Assembly (NCBI RefSeq): GCF_025153455.1
Contig: NZ_JANZNT010000001.1
Coordinates: 744,001-808,000 of the forward strand
DNA from: Sphingomonas sp. BGYR3
GTDB lineage: Bacteria; Pseudomonadota; Alphaproteobacteria; Sphingomonadales; Sphingomonadaceae
Length of the DNA stretch: 64,000 bases
Direction: 5' to 3'
Below, piece by piece: positions 1-8,192 of this stretch (positions within the stretch are counted from its first letter, which is position 1; each line of letters opens with the position of its first letter). The translations under genes were made by a program, and so were the position numbers. Below the pieces are notes generated by a model. It searched no databases. It was not told where the DNA came from and was given only the letters and a program-made list of their open reading frames with translations.

Positions 1-1125
1 CTTGATCTGTCCCGCTATGACAGCATCGCCACGCGCTTTGCCGCCGCCACGCGCGAGAGTACGTCGTTCCTGAAATCCGGCATCGCGACCCAGAGCGCGG
101 CGTTCAACCGCATGATCGACGAGATCGAGCGGGTGGCGTTGCGGTCAAGGGCACCGATCCTGCTGATGGGCCCGACCGGCGCGGGGAAGAGTCAGCTTGC
201 CCGCCGCATTTATGAATTGAAGCGCCTGAAGCATCAGATTGCCGGCACCTTTGTCGAGGTGAACTGCGCGACGCTAAAGGGTGACGGCGCAATGTCCGCC
301 CTTTTCGGCCATCGCAAGGGCGCCTTCACCGGCGCAATTGCCGACCGGCCCGGCCTTCTCCGCGCTGCTGATCAGGGGATGTTGTTCCTTGACGAGATCG
401 GCGAGCTTGGCCTCGACGAACAGGCGATGATCCTGCGCGCGATCGAGGATCGCCGCTTCCTGCCCGTCGGCTCCGACCGGGAGGTTGGCTCCGATTTTCA
501 GCTGATCGCCGGCACCAACCGCGATCTGGGCGAAGCGGTTGCCGCAGGCCAGTTCCGTGACGACCTGTTTGCGCGGCTCAACCTGTGGACCTTTCGCCTG
601 CCCGGCCTTGCCGACCGGCGGGAGGATGTCGAGCCGAACCTCGACTATGAACTTGACCGGTATGCCGAGCGCGAGGGCGAACGGATCGGCTTCAACAAGG
701 AGGCAAAGGCCCGCTACCTCGCCTTTGCCACCGGGCCGGATGCGACATGGCAGGGCAATTTCCGCGATCTTGCCGCCAGCGTCACCCGCATGGCGACGCT
801 CAGCCCCAGGGGCCGGATCGATATCGAGACGGTGGACGCGGAGATTGTCCGGCTGCGGCGCCTGTGGTTCGGATCCGCTGCCCCCCATGCCGACATTCTC
901 GTCCGCGTGCTGGGGCAGGACCGCGTCGATTCGCTCGACCCCTTCGACCGCGTCCAGCTGGCCGAGGTCATTCAGGTCTGCCAGCGCAGCCGCTCGCTGT
1001 CCGAGGCGGGGCGCGCCCTGTTTTCCGCATCGCGGGCACGGCGCACCTCGTCCAACGACGCCGACCGGCTGCGCAAATATCTCGCCCGCTTCGATCTCGA
1101 CTGGGCAACGCTATCACAGGCATGA
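1..1125 (+). CDS. rtcR: RtcR, sigma54-dependent activator of RNA repair genes (5' end outside window)
   Basis: The frame is open from base 1, so the N-terminus, where RtcR proteins carry their CARF-type ligand-sensing domain, is missing. The visible 374 residues hold a complete AAA+ sigma54-activator core: Walker A GPTGAGKS, the sigma54-contacting GAFTGA loop, and Walker B with LFLDEIGEL. A C-terminal region with the Fis-like character of RtcR follows. The stretch just before the AAA+ domain (LDLSRYDSIATRF, FLKSGIAT) is typical of RtcR. In known systems RtcR activates rtcBA (RNA ligase and cyclase) after RNA damage; those genes would lie left of the window. The gene is the last chromosomal gene before the mobile-element remnant. 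Identification is firm; only the end is missing. Confidence 0.93.
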   Translation, partial: LDLSRYDSIATRFAAATRESTSFLKSGIATQSAAFNRMIDEIERVALRSRAPILLMGPTGAGKSQLARRIYELKRLKHQIAGTFVEVNCATLKGDGAMSALFGHRKGAFTGAIADRPGLLRAADQGMLFLDEIGELGLDEQAMILRAIEDRRFLPVGSDREVGSDFQLIAGTNRDLGEAVAAGQFRDDLFARLNLWTFRLPGLADRREDVEPNLDYELDRYAEREGERIGFNKEAKARYLAFATGPDATWQGNFRDLAASVTRMATLSPRGRIDIETVDAEIVRLRRLWFGSAAPHADILVRVLGQDRVDSLDPFDRVQLAEVIQVCQRSRSLSEAGRALFSASRARRTSSNDADRLRKYLARFDLDWATLSQA

Positions 1126-1330
1126 TGCTTTACCTGCGCAAGGCGAGTGCGGCTTGGTCTTCAGTTAGAATATCAAATAATTCGGCGGGAACGAAACGCC
1201 ATTTATAGAACGCCCATCAAGCAGCCGCATTGCCAGTGCTGAGGCGTAAAGCTGCCATAGACCTTTCAGCCGAAAGACCACAACCTGCCGACCGACAATC
1301 ACCACCCCCTTGATCCCACAACAGCCTCGC

Positions 1331-1564
1331 TCATCGCACCTCATTGCGAGCTTTTTTACGCTCCATCATTTCTTCGACGCTGCGCATCGACACCAAGGTC
1401 ATGGTGCCAAGCTTGATGACCTCGATCTCACCGGCCTTGATCAGCTGATAGAGCTTGGACCGACCGATGCCGGTGATCCGGCAAGCTTCCGCGATCCTTA
1501 ATGTAATGGGCTTAAAGTCAGTTGTGGGGCGGCCCGCATGGGGATGGGTACTGCGCTCAGTCAC
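1331..1564 (-). CDS. AlpA/excisionase-like helix-turn-helix protein (77 aa)
   Basis: A small MerR-type DNA-binding protein of the HTH_17/excisionase group. The segment around residues 20-60 (TLRIAEACRITGIGRSKLYQ, then a wing-like KLGTMTLVSMRSVEEMM) has the layout of AlpA/Xis proteins, which bind short sites on mobile elements to control integrase expression or excision. It starts with GTG at 1564, overlapping the stop of the upstream ribbon-helix-helix gene by 4 nt (GTGA), so the two are translationally coupled. It is the last gene of the minus-strand relaxase/RHH/HTH series. The exact target is unknown. Confidence 0.8.
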   Translation of the reverse strand: MTERSTHPHAGRPTTDFKPITLRIAEACRITGIGRSKLYQLIKAGEIEVIKLGTMTLVSMRSVEEMMERKKARNEVR

Positions 1565-1983
1565 TGGTCCAGTCCCTTGTCCGATTGCCCATGCGTGAGC
1601 CGCGCCTCGCTATCGCCGCGCGCCAGCAATCTTCCGACGAGCTTCACAAACTCGTCATAGCGCACTCGCCCAAGCCGGCTGGTTTCCGCATCGAAGGCGG
1701 GCTGGTGCGCGGTCAGCGTCAGCTGGTGGCGGATAAACAGCCCCAGCGCCTCGGTCAGATAGTCGATCTTCTGCTCGGTCCGGTCGGCGATCCGGTTTTG
1801 CCGGTCCAGCCGGATGCCGAACCGCTGGTCGAGCTCAGTCGCAGCGCGCCGGTCGAACCAGGCGGTCAGCGCATCGGTCAGGATCGCGGTCTTGGACGCG
1901 CCGGGCTTCGCCGCCATGGCATCGAGCTTTTCCGACAAGGCGTCGGGCAGGTAGAACTGGTGGCGGGTCTTGCGAGTCTGCAT
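1561..1983 (-). CDS. Ribbon-helix-helix (CopG-like) mobilization accessory protein
   Basis: 140 residues. The N-terminal 45 form a ribbon-helix-helix unit (RHQFYLPDALSEKLDAM, then an ASKTAILTDALTAWF helix), the fold used by CopG repressors and by relaxosome accessory proteins such as TraJ/MobC. The remainder is helical with a possible coiled coil (ADRTEQKIDYLTEALGLFI). It lies 65 nt downstream of the relaxase stop and overlaps the next gene by 4 nt. The context suggests that it binds the transfer origin or represses the operon; the sequence alone does not decide between the two. Confidence 0.78.
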   Translation of the reverse strand: MQTRKTRHQFYLPDALSEKLDAMAAKPGASKTAILTDALTAWFDRRAATELDQRFGIRLDRQNRIADRTEQKIDYLTEALGLFIRHQLTLTAHQPAFDAETSRLGRVRYDEFVKLVGRLLARGDSEARLTHGQSDKGLDQ

Positions 1984-2048
1984 GAAGTCAGCATCGCTGG
2001 CGACCGACCTTCGCGAAAGATGCTCCCCGGGGCAGCTTGGCCCATCGA

Positions 2049-4007
2049 TCAGACCCCGCCGATGGTGGGTCCCGAGCGCTGGCGCCCGAACGTCCAGCTG
2101 ATCGCGCCACCGCGATCGATGCCGGAGACCGGCCGTCCGATCTGCTGCTCGAGCACCGGTCGCCAGGGTACCAGCGTGAACTCGCGCGACTTCTCGATCA
2201 CCGCGAACCTCTCAGTCCCGACCTGCACGGCCTTGCGGTAGATGCCCTCAACCGTGCCGCCCTGATGGGGTGTGTATTCCAGGCCCATTTCCCTGGAGAG
2301 CTGGCCAGCGACCTGCTGCAGCTCGCGCTGGCGCAGCGTCGCGATCAGGTTGGGCTGGTAGGTGATGGTCGCGCCATCGCTCCAGGCGAGCCCCTGCTCA
2401 ACTAGCCATTGCCGGCGAACCGCCAGCGCTTGGCGTACCTGCGCCCCGAACCCACGCTCCAGTGTCTCCGGTTCCTTGGCTACGCATTGCTCATCCAGCC
2501 AGGTGACGCCGTTATGCCGGGTCAGCTGCTCAAGCGGCTGGGTCGCCAGCGGGGCGATCTCGACCGGCCGGGCCGCCGCTGCCCCTCGCTCGAACTCCAG
2601 CACGCGATCCAGATGATCGGGTGCGATCTTCCAGCTGCCATCGGGCAGCCGCTCGACCGCGCCCCGGGCCCGCCGGATCGCCTCGAGCCTGCGGACATGT
2701 GCCTCGGCAAAGCGCTCGCTGGCGCCTGCATCATGCCGCAGGTGATGGTCGACGCTGTAGATGCCGCCGTTTGCCGCAGCAACCTCGGCGATGACCCGGT
2801 CAACCTCGCGGACCTGCGGCACCACCGGATCGATCCTGACGATCTCGTTGCCACGCGTTGCATCCAGAATGGATCGATCTCCAAGGGCGACATAGTGGCT
2901 GCGCCCATCGGTCGCAGCGACGATCAGATAGGGCCGGTCATGATGATCGCCTCCCAGACCCTGCGCGACAATGCGGCCGATCAACGGCTTGCCTTCGGCC
3001 GGATCGTAGATCGCATAATCCTGGGGCGAGACCTCCGGTGCAGCAAGCCGAAGCCGTTCGTGCACGGTGGCGATGATGTCGCCACGCCTGCCCATGGCGC
3101 GCAACGTCTGTTCGAGATCATCGGCAAGCCGGAACCGGCCCCCGACCTCTTCGGTGGCGAGGCCCATGCGGCTGAGCGTCTGCAGCCGCCCCGCCCTCAG
3201 GCCCTGCTCCTCGCCATTGCCGTGCCATGGCGATGCCAGTCCATCCGGGTCGCGCGATGCCAGCAGTGTGCGGTCGATCCGTGTGAACCGCTCCTGCACC
3301 ATCTCGCGCTGGCGCGCCTCGAAGATCTCGCGATCGGTACGCGGGCCAAGGTCGAGGTTGACCAGCTCGGCAGCGCGCCCGGCCAAGCCACGGCTGACAT
3401 ATTCGCGGGCGATGACCAGGTCCTGTCCGCGATCATCGATCCCGCGCAGCAGGACATGGCTGTGGGGGTGGCCGGTGTTGAAATGATCGACCGCGACCCA
3501 GTCGAGCCTGGTGCCAAGGTCCTGCTCGACCTGCGCCATCCAGCGCCGGACGAGCGGCTTCAAATCGTCATAGAGCGCGCCATCCTCAGCCGCGACAATG
3601 AACCGGAACTGGTACCGGTCGCCCGCTCCGCGCTCGAGGAACGCCTTGCCGTTCACCGCATCGCTCGCCGGACCGTACAGCAGCCCGCGCCCGCCCTCAC
3701 GGGTCGTGCCGTCGCGCTCCAGATAGCGCAGATGCGCCCGGGCCGCAGCGGTGCCATTGCCGGCCAGCTTCACGAACCGCGCCTTCACCACCACCCGGCG
3801 CGTGCGCATCCCGCCCGAGCGGGCGGACGTGCCAAGCATCCGGCCGACGCCCGAGCCGCGCCCGATCCGGCTGCCGTCGAAGCTGGCGCGTCGACCTCGC
3901 TGCCGGGCGCTGCCGCCCGCCAGGTTGGTCGCCTTGCGCAGCTGGTGCGCGAACGGGCGATCAGCGCCCACCCGCCCCAGCCAAAGCCCGAACTCATCCT
4001 CCGCCAT
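2049..4007 (-). CDS. Relaxase / mobilization nuclease with DUF3363 domain
   Basis: 652 residues from the preferred start. The N-terminal half is a relaxase core with a clear histidine triad in DHFNTGHPHSHV (His 180, 182 and 184), which would hold the metal for nicking at oriT. The C-terminal half matches the DUF3363 region of VirD2/TraI-like relaxases of alphaproteobacterial elements. The frame is open 22 codons further up to 4073, but ATG 4007 begins with the acidic MAEDEFG typical of the family and has a GGAG upstream. It heads the minus-strand operon with the RHH and HTH genes. The upstream 250 bp carry inverted repeats that could be its oriT. No coupling protein is visible. Confidence 0.88.
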   Translation of the reverse strand: MAEDEFGLWLGRVGADRPFAHQLRKATNLAGGSARQRGRRASFDGSRIGRGSGVGRMLGTSARSGGMRTRRVVVKARFVKLAGNGTAAARAHLRYLERDGTTREGGRGLLYGPASDAVNGKAFLERGAGDRYQFRFIVAAEDGALYDDLKPLVRRWMAQVEQDLGTRLDWVAVDHFNTGHPHSHVLLRGIDDRGQDLVIAREYVSRGLAGRAAELVNLDLGPRTDREIFEARQREMVQERFTRIDRTLLASRDPDGLASPWHGNGEEQGLRAGRLQTLSRMGLATEEVGGRFRLADDLEQTLRAMGRRGDIIATVHERLRLAAPEVSPQDYAIYDPAEGKPLIGRIVAQGLGGDHHDRPYLIVAATDGRSHYVALGDRSILDATRGNEIVRIDPVVPQVREVDRVIAEVAAANGGIYSVDHHLRHDAGASERFAEAHVRRLEAIRRARGAVERLPDGSWKIAPDHLDRVLEFERGAAAARPVEIAPLATQPLEQLTRHNGVTWLDEQCVAKEPETLERGFGAQVRQALAVRRQWLVEQGLAWSDGATITYQPNLIATLRQRELQQVAGQLSREMGLEYTPHQGGTVEGIYRKAVQVGTERFAVIEKSREFTLVPWRPVLEQQIGRPVSGIDRGGAISWTFGRQRSGPTIGGV

Positions 4008-4314
4008 CGCCCTGCTTCTCCGCAAAGACAGCAGATGAGGGTGCGCCGTGGCATTGCCGCAAGGGCCTCCCATCGTACCGGCCGGAAAGCGGCAGAACTC
4101 CGCCAGTTCTTACCCCTAGATCAGGCGTATGGAGGCACCGCCCAATCCATGCCTCCACCCAAAACGACGTGCAGACGCCCTGTTCGCTGCCGCTTGGAGG
4201 CAGAGCTTTTATCTTGCCTTACATCCATATCGCTTCTGAGACCCACCTGCCTTCTCAATGTTCCTGTTATGTTCTATCGATCAACCCACAGTGATTCGAT
4301 CAGGGAGCACCGAC
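4008..4314. promoter_or_regulatory. Repeat-rich divergent intergenic region, candidate oriT or operators
   Basis: There is no gene here. The region separates the relaxase (minus) from a hypothetical gene (plus). It holds a perfect hairpin AGAACT-CCGCC-AGTTCT at 4094-4110. An 8-bp element TGGAGGCA occurs three times: at 4130-4137, inverted (TGCCTCCA) at 4150-4157, and again at 4195-4202. The first two make an 8-bp inverted repeat with a 12-nt spacer. Position and repeat structure fit a nick region or binding sites for the RHH protein; no nick site can be named. Confidence 0.45.
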
Positions 4315-4677
4315 ATGGCGATCAGGATTACACCGCTCGAAGACGCCCGGCTGCAGCTATCGGGTGATCTGGACGACATGATCAGCCTGTACCCAAGTGC
4401 TGTGGACGACGGGTTTGTGATCGCGACATCGGACGGAACCTTGCTGCAAGGCGATGTCGATTCCATAACTCGGGCATGCCGGTTCTCGGTGTTGGTCGAG
4501 GGCGCCGGGATCGTGACGATCGGCCGCACCGATCATGGCGATGTGCTCCACCTTGCATGGCGGGTTGAGTGGATCAGCGTTGCTCGGACGAGTGATGCGT
4601 GCTGCCGACAGAGCGCCGATACGCTCCACGATCAGCGCGAGTTTTTGTTCGAAAATGGCGTGAGAATGGCCGCCTAG
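4315..4677 (+). CDS. Hypothetical protein (120 aa)
   Basis: I do not recognise this family. The frame is open from 4258, but ATG 4315 has a good ribosome site (AGGGAG, 8 nt upstream) and is preferred. The protein is soluble-looking, acidic at the start (ITPLEDARLQLSGDLDDMI) and ends FENGVRMAA. No signal peptide or membrane segment is visible. Its last 4 nt overlap the last 4 nt of the convergent nucleotidyltransferase-HEPN gene, so the two stops interlock (4674-4677). It is the only plus-strand gene of the island and shares the 4008-4314 promoter region with the relaxase. Confidence 0.6.
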   Translation: MAIRITPLEDARLQLSGDLDDMISLYPSAVDDGFVIATSDGTLLQGDVDSITRACRFSVLVEGAGIVTIGRTDHGDVLHLAWRVEWISVARTSDACCRQSADTLHDQREFLFENGVRMAA

Positions 4678-5585
4678 ACGGCGGCCTCAAGGCTCGCAAT
4701 GTGGAGCTCACAGGCCTGTTTGACCAGCGACTGGAGGAGCTCGATCCGCTCGGCCAGCCATGCCAGTTCCTCACCCGTGATCTTGTAATGCGGTGAGTAA
4801 CGGGCGTTGACATAGGCCTGCCGTAGCAGCTCGAAGCAGCGATTGCCGAACTTGGTATTGCGCGGCCAGACCTCGATCAGCTCGGGCACCAAGGGCTCGG
4901 CCTGGCTGCGCAGGAAGTTGAGCTTGTGCGACTTCGGGCTGTAGAGGGAGCGGGTCAGTAGCACGCAATGATAACTGCGCTCAGCTGCTTGATGAGCCAT
5001 GAAAGCGGCGTCTCGCTCGACGCCGTTTTGTTGACTGACACGTGCCAGCTGAAGCGCATGAACTGCTAGCGGAAACCAGTAGTCGAAGTGTTTTTGCGCT
5101 TCAGCCTTCTCATCGGCGGGCGAGAGAGACTTCGGCTGAACGAATGGATGACCCTCCACTTGATACAGCACGATGCCATCCCTAACGATGTCGGTGACGA
5201 AGGGCCGTCCTCGCTGAAGCTGGTCGTTCACATCGGCGAGGCTGTGGACGATGAAGTTGACCGGGGCCGAGATGCGCTTGGCGATCGTCACCTCGCGGGT
5301 GAGATGCTCGTCGGCCTTGGCCCAGAACTCGAGCGTGTCGGTGAGCCGCTCGTCGCTGACCACGACCAGGATGTCATAGTCGGAGAAATAGCCGCCGACC
5401 GGGTCCTCGACCCAGTCGCCGCGCGCATAGGAGCCGTAGAGGATCACCTTGAGGATACGGCCCTGCTTCTTCCATTTCTGGGTGGCGAGCGCCGTTGCGT
5501 CCTCGAACTCGGCGAACAACAGTTGCACGACGCGCTCGAGATCGCGTCGCTTCCGGTCCGGCAGGTGATCGAGGCTGGTTTTCAT
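4674..5585 (-). CDS. Nucleotidyltransferase-HEPN fusion protein
   Basis: 303 residues. The N-terminal part is a minimal nucleotidyltransferase: ILYGSYARGDW at 48-58 (GS..RG signature) followed by SDYDILVVV with the two metal-binding acids Asp69 and Asp71. The C-terminal part (about 170-303) is a HEPN domain, with HQAAERSYHCVLL and the motif R262-YSP-H266. MNT and HEPN are usually separate antitoxin and toxin genes, in which MNT can AMPylate and silence a HEPN RNase. Here both are in one chain, so self-regulation in cis is plausible. The ATG at 5585 is the first good start. It sits between a ParB-like gene and a hypothetical gene in the mobile remnant. Domain calls are firm; the biological role is inferred. 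Confidence 0.83.
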   Translation of the reverse strand: MKTSLDHLPDRKRRDLERVVQLLFAEFEDATALATQKWKKQGRILKVILYGSYARGDWVEDPVGGYFSDYDILVVVSDERLTDTLEFWAKADEHLTREVTIAKRISAPVNFIVHSLADVNDQLQRGRPFVTDIVRDGIVLYQVEGHPFVQPKSLSPADEKAEAQKHFDYWFPLAVHALQLARVSQQNGVERDAAFMAHQAAERSYHCVLLTRSLYSPKSHKLNFLRSQAEPLVPELIEVWPRNTKFGNRCFELLRQAYVNARYSPHYKITGEELAWLAERIELLQSLVKQACELHIASLEAAV

Positions 5586-5682
5586 GGTTGCTGCTCAACC
5601 TTGAGGCATAAGGGGCCGGAGACACAAGAAAAAGCTCGCCTGACGTGATGCCCGGCGGCAACAATGCCGCCGGGCATTCGGA

Positions 5683-7437
5683 TCAAGCATCGAGCTGAGC
5701 AGGTTCGGCTTGTTGCTCGGCCGATGAGTGCGGCGCGATCAGCATGGGCACTGCTTTCGAGCGATCCGCCGCCTCTACCCCGCCGCGCTCGGTGTAGCCG
5801 GACGCCGGGAACCGCAGCCAGCGCGGCACCCAACCCCGAACCTTTTCCCGTCCGTTCTCGCCTGTGAGGCAGTCGCGGATGATGGTCTTGAGCACCTTGC
5901 CAGTAGCCTTGGCATTGGCTTCGGCAACCGTCTTGCTCGCCACCTCCTCGACCATGGCAAGCAACACCTCGCGGTCGCGGATCAGGTCGAACAGGGCATC
6001 ATCCGCCTGCCAGACCGATGCCATCTCCACCCCAAGCTGCGCCCCGAGCAGGTCCACCATCTCGCTGCGGGCATGAAGCGTCTCGCCCATGACGATGGCG
6101 AGGATAGCGAGCACCTGCTCGTCGGCAAGCGGCAGCAACTGGGCGAACAGGGCAACCAGTCCAAGCCCTTCCCCGCCGGCAAGGGTCGGCATGTCGAGGT
6201 CGAACCCGAGTACCGCAAGCATGGCCCGGCGCCTCGCATCGAACGCGGCTTCCGATGCGGACAGTTCGACGCTCTCGACGATGGGCGTGGCGGCGCGCTG
6301 CTGCTCGATGCGAACCGACCAGAGGGGCGAGCCTGCGATCATGTGGGCGACCGTGACCCGGAGCGCGATCCCCGGCGCATCAGCCAGCTTGGCGCGAACC
6401 GCCGCATGGCGGTGAAGGTCGACATAGTCGTTGCATGCCGCGCTGATCTCCGGCCGACCGGGCTTGTCGGCGGACGCTTCCGGGGTGCTGCTCTTGTCCA
6501 GCTGTCGCGCTTCCTTGTGGCTCAGATAGCCTTCGTGGAAGGTCACCTCGCCGCGATGGCCGATGGCGATATAGACCTTGCCGCCCTGCCGCTTGGACCG
6601 TTTCTCATGATCCCAGCCCTGGAACTGCTGGCCGGGCGGGAGGATCACGACCTCGCGCCACCCCGCCGCCCGATAGCCCTCGGCTCGCTCGGCAATGGCG
6701 GCATGCTGGGCAGCCCAGAACGCGTCGGCATCGGCAAAATAGCTGTCCTCGCCGAACAGGTCGGCAATGATCTCGCCCTCGAACCCGGCAAGGTCGAACA
6801 GCGCCACTCTGGTCGAGATGGATGCGCCGCCGAACAGCCATGCCTTGAGCGCATGGCCCGTGGGTGCGCGGGTGTCAGGATCGTCCAGCATCGCGAGCCA
6901 CTCGCGCTGGCGCGTCTTGGAGGCGAGGGTAAGGTGCCGGACGGTCACGGCATCGATGGCTTCGCTGCGATAGAGGTTGCGGATGCGGGGCAGAAGGTTG
7001 CCGAGCGCGAGGGTCCGCTTCACCTGCAGCTCGGTCAGCCCGAACACCGCCGCGATCTGGTCCGGCCTGCGGCCTTCGCGGACCAGCCGGGTGAAGGTCT
7101 CCCAGCGGGTCACCTCGTCGGGATCGAGCCGGGCGATGTTCTCGATGAGCGATGCCTCGAGTGCTGCCGCATCGTCTCCGGCCTCAATGACCGCACAGGG
7201 CAGCGCATCCATCTCCCCGCCCTCCCCGGCAACGGCCAGCGCTGCATGATAGCGCCGCTTGCCCGCGACGATCTCATAGGTGTCGGGCGATCCGTTCTGC
7301 CGTACGATCAGCGGGACCAGCACGCCCCGCGCCCGGACGGACGGCAGGATGTTGGCAAGGTCGGGGGCCTTGCGGCCTGCCCGCATGTTCACAGGCGAGA
7401 TGCTCAGCTTGGCGATGTCGATATGCTCAAGTTCCAT
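5683..7437 (-). CDS. ParB/RepB/Spo0J-family protein of integrative elements
   Basis: 584 residues. Residues 4-110 form a ParB N-terminal (ParB/Srx-type) domain, with LSISPVNMR, a VPLIVRQNG-like strand, EIVAGKRRYHAAL and ENIARLDPDEVTRWE. A helix-turn-helix follows at about 125-150 (DQIAAVFGLTELQVKRTLAL). The long C-terminal region is specific to the large ParB-like proteins of integrative elements, and their role in partition is less clear than for chromosomal ParB. ATG 7437 is preceded by AGGAG at 8 nt. The frame extends upstream to 7533 but without support. No parA neighbour is present. The gene lies behind an unusual structured leader (7476-7696). Confidence 0.86.
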   Translation of the reverse strand: MELEHIDIAKLSISPVNMRAGRKAPDLANILPSVRARGVLVPLIVRQNGSPDTYEIVAGKRRYHAALAVAGEGGEMDALPCAVIEAGDDAAALEASLIENIARLDPDEVTRWETFTRLVREGRRPDQIAAVFGLTELQVKRTLALGNLLPRIRNLYRSEAIDAVTVRHLTLASKTRQREWLAMLDDPDTRAPTGHALKAWLFGGASISTRVALFDLAGFEGEIIADLFGEDSYFADADAFWAAQHAAIAERAEGYRAAGWREVVILPPGQQFQGWDHEKRSKRQGGKVYIAIGHRGEVTFHEGYLSHKEARQLDKSSTPEASADKPGRPEISAACNDYVDLHRHAAVRAKLADAPGIALRVTVAHMIAGSPLWSVRIEQQRAATPIVESVELSASEAAFDARRRAMLAVLGFDLDMPTLAGGEGLGLVALFAQLLPLADEQVLAILAIVMGETLHARSEMVDLLGAQLGVEMASVWQADDALFDLIRDREVLLAMVEEVASKTVAEANAKATGKVLKTIIRDCLTGENGREKVRGWVPRWLRFPASGYTERGGVEAADRSKAVPMLIAPHSSAEQQAEPAQLDA

Positions 7438-8192
7438 GATCCTTACTCCTCTTCGAACACCGCACCGGCCCCGGAAAAGGGGGGTGGGCGGCAAGGAGCG
7501 AACCGGCAGTCCCGCTCGAGCGGCGGGCTGCACCCAAAGGGCCGCAACACCGTGAAGAACCTGGGCGAAGCCCGGGTTGCTGACCGACGCGACGGGACTA
7601 GAGGGCAGCGACGCCCACCCCCCTTTGGCCGCGGCCGGCAGGCCAACGCCAGCGCGTCAGCGCTGTCCGCATCGCCGGCACTCCGACGGCCCTTTGCGTC
7701 AATGATCGTCACCCCGCTAGGGGCCGAGACCCGCCAAGGGCTCGGTGGAGCGCAGCGGAATAGAGCATGGCCGCGCCTAGGGCGCGAAACGCCATTACGA
7801 ATTTGGACTTTTTGTCAGCTTTGCGCCCCAATCTCGGCCATTCCCCTTCGGGTTCTTTGCGCCCACAAGCTGCCGTCACCGTCGAAACCCATTGGCTTGT
7901 TTCGGGAGCGCCCGTCGGATGTCAGCGCTCGTCACCGATCAGAAGAAGTGCCAACGGCGGCTTCGCGAGCAAACCAGCGGGAAGACTTACGCAATGGAGC
8001 GAGGCGCAGGCGCTCGCGCAGACGGCGCACAGTCGGAATTCTTCCCGGCCACAGTTTAAAGCCCGCTATCCGTGTCATCGAACGGCTCGAACCCTTACGG
8101 ATAGATATGTTGGATGTTCGACTACTTGTTGAGCGAGATCGGGATTTGGCAGCAGATCGTCGTCTTCAATCATGTTGGCCTATGTCTTGGCA
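7438..8192 (-). promoter_or_regulatory. Gene-free leader of the parB-like gene with long nested inverted repeats
   Basis: I see no convincing gene in these 755 bases; the short ORFs have no family features. The part nearest parB is dense in complementary segments. AAAGGGGGGTGGGCG (7476-7490) pairs perfectly with CGCCCACCCCCCTTT (7612-7626). AGTCCCG (7508-7514) pairs with CGGGACT (7593-7599). CAAAGGGCCG (7535-7544) pairs with CGGCCCTTTG (7687-7696). There is also a GAA-capped hairpin at 7558-7578. Read as minus-strand RNA, the last pair crosses the first two, so a pseudoknot or two alternative folds are possible. This suggests a structured 5' leader or a replication/transfer site. Positions 7700-8192 show nothing further I can assign. 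Confidence 0.5.

Noticed and set aside
1126-1330. Possible remnant coding on the minus strand downstream of rtcR
   Set aside because: Two minus frames read protein-like (for example FYKWRFVPAELFDILTEDQA), but they are short, lie in different frames and have no start. It may be a decayed gene end, but no family could be assigned.
7443-7712. Minus-strand ORF of 89 codons in the parB leader
   Set aside because: It coincides with the inverted-repeat array and has Pro/Arg-rich sequence without family features. The strong pairing explains the region better than coding.
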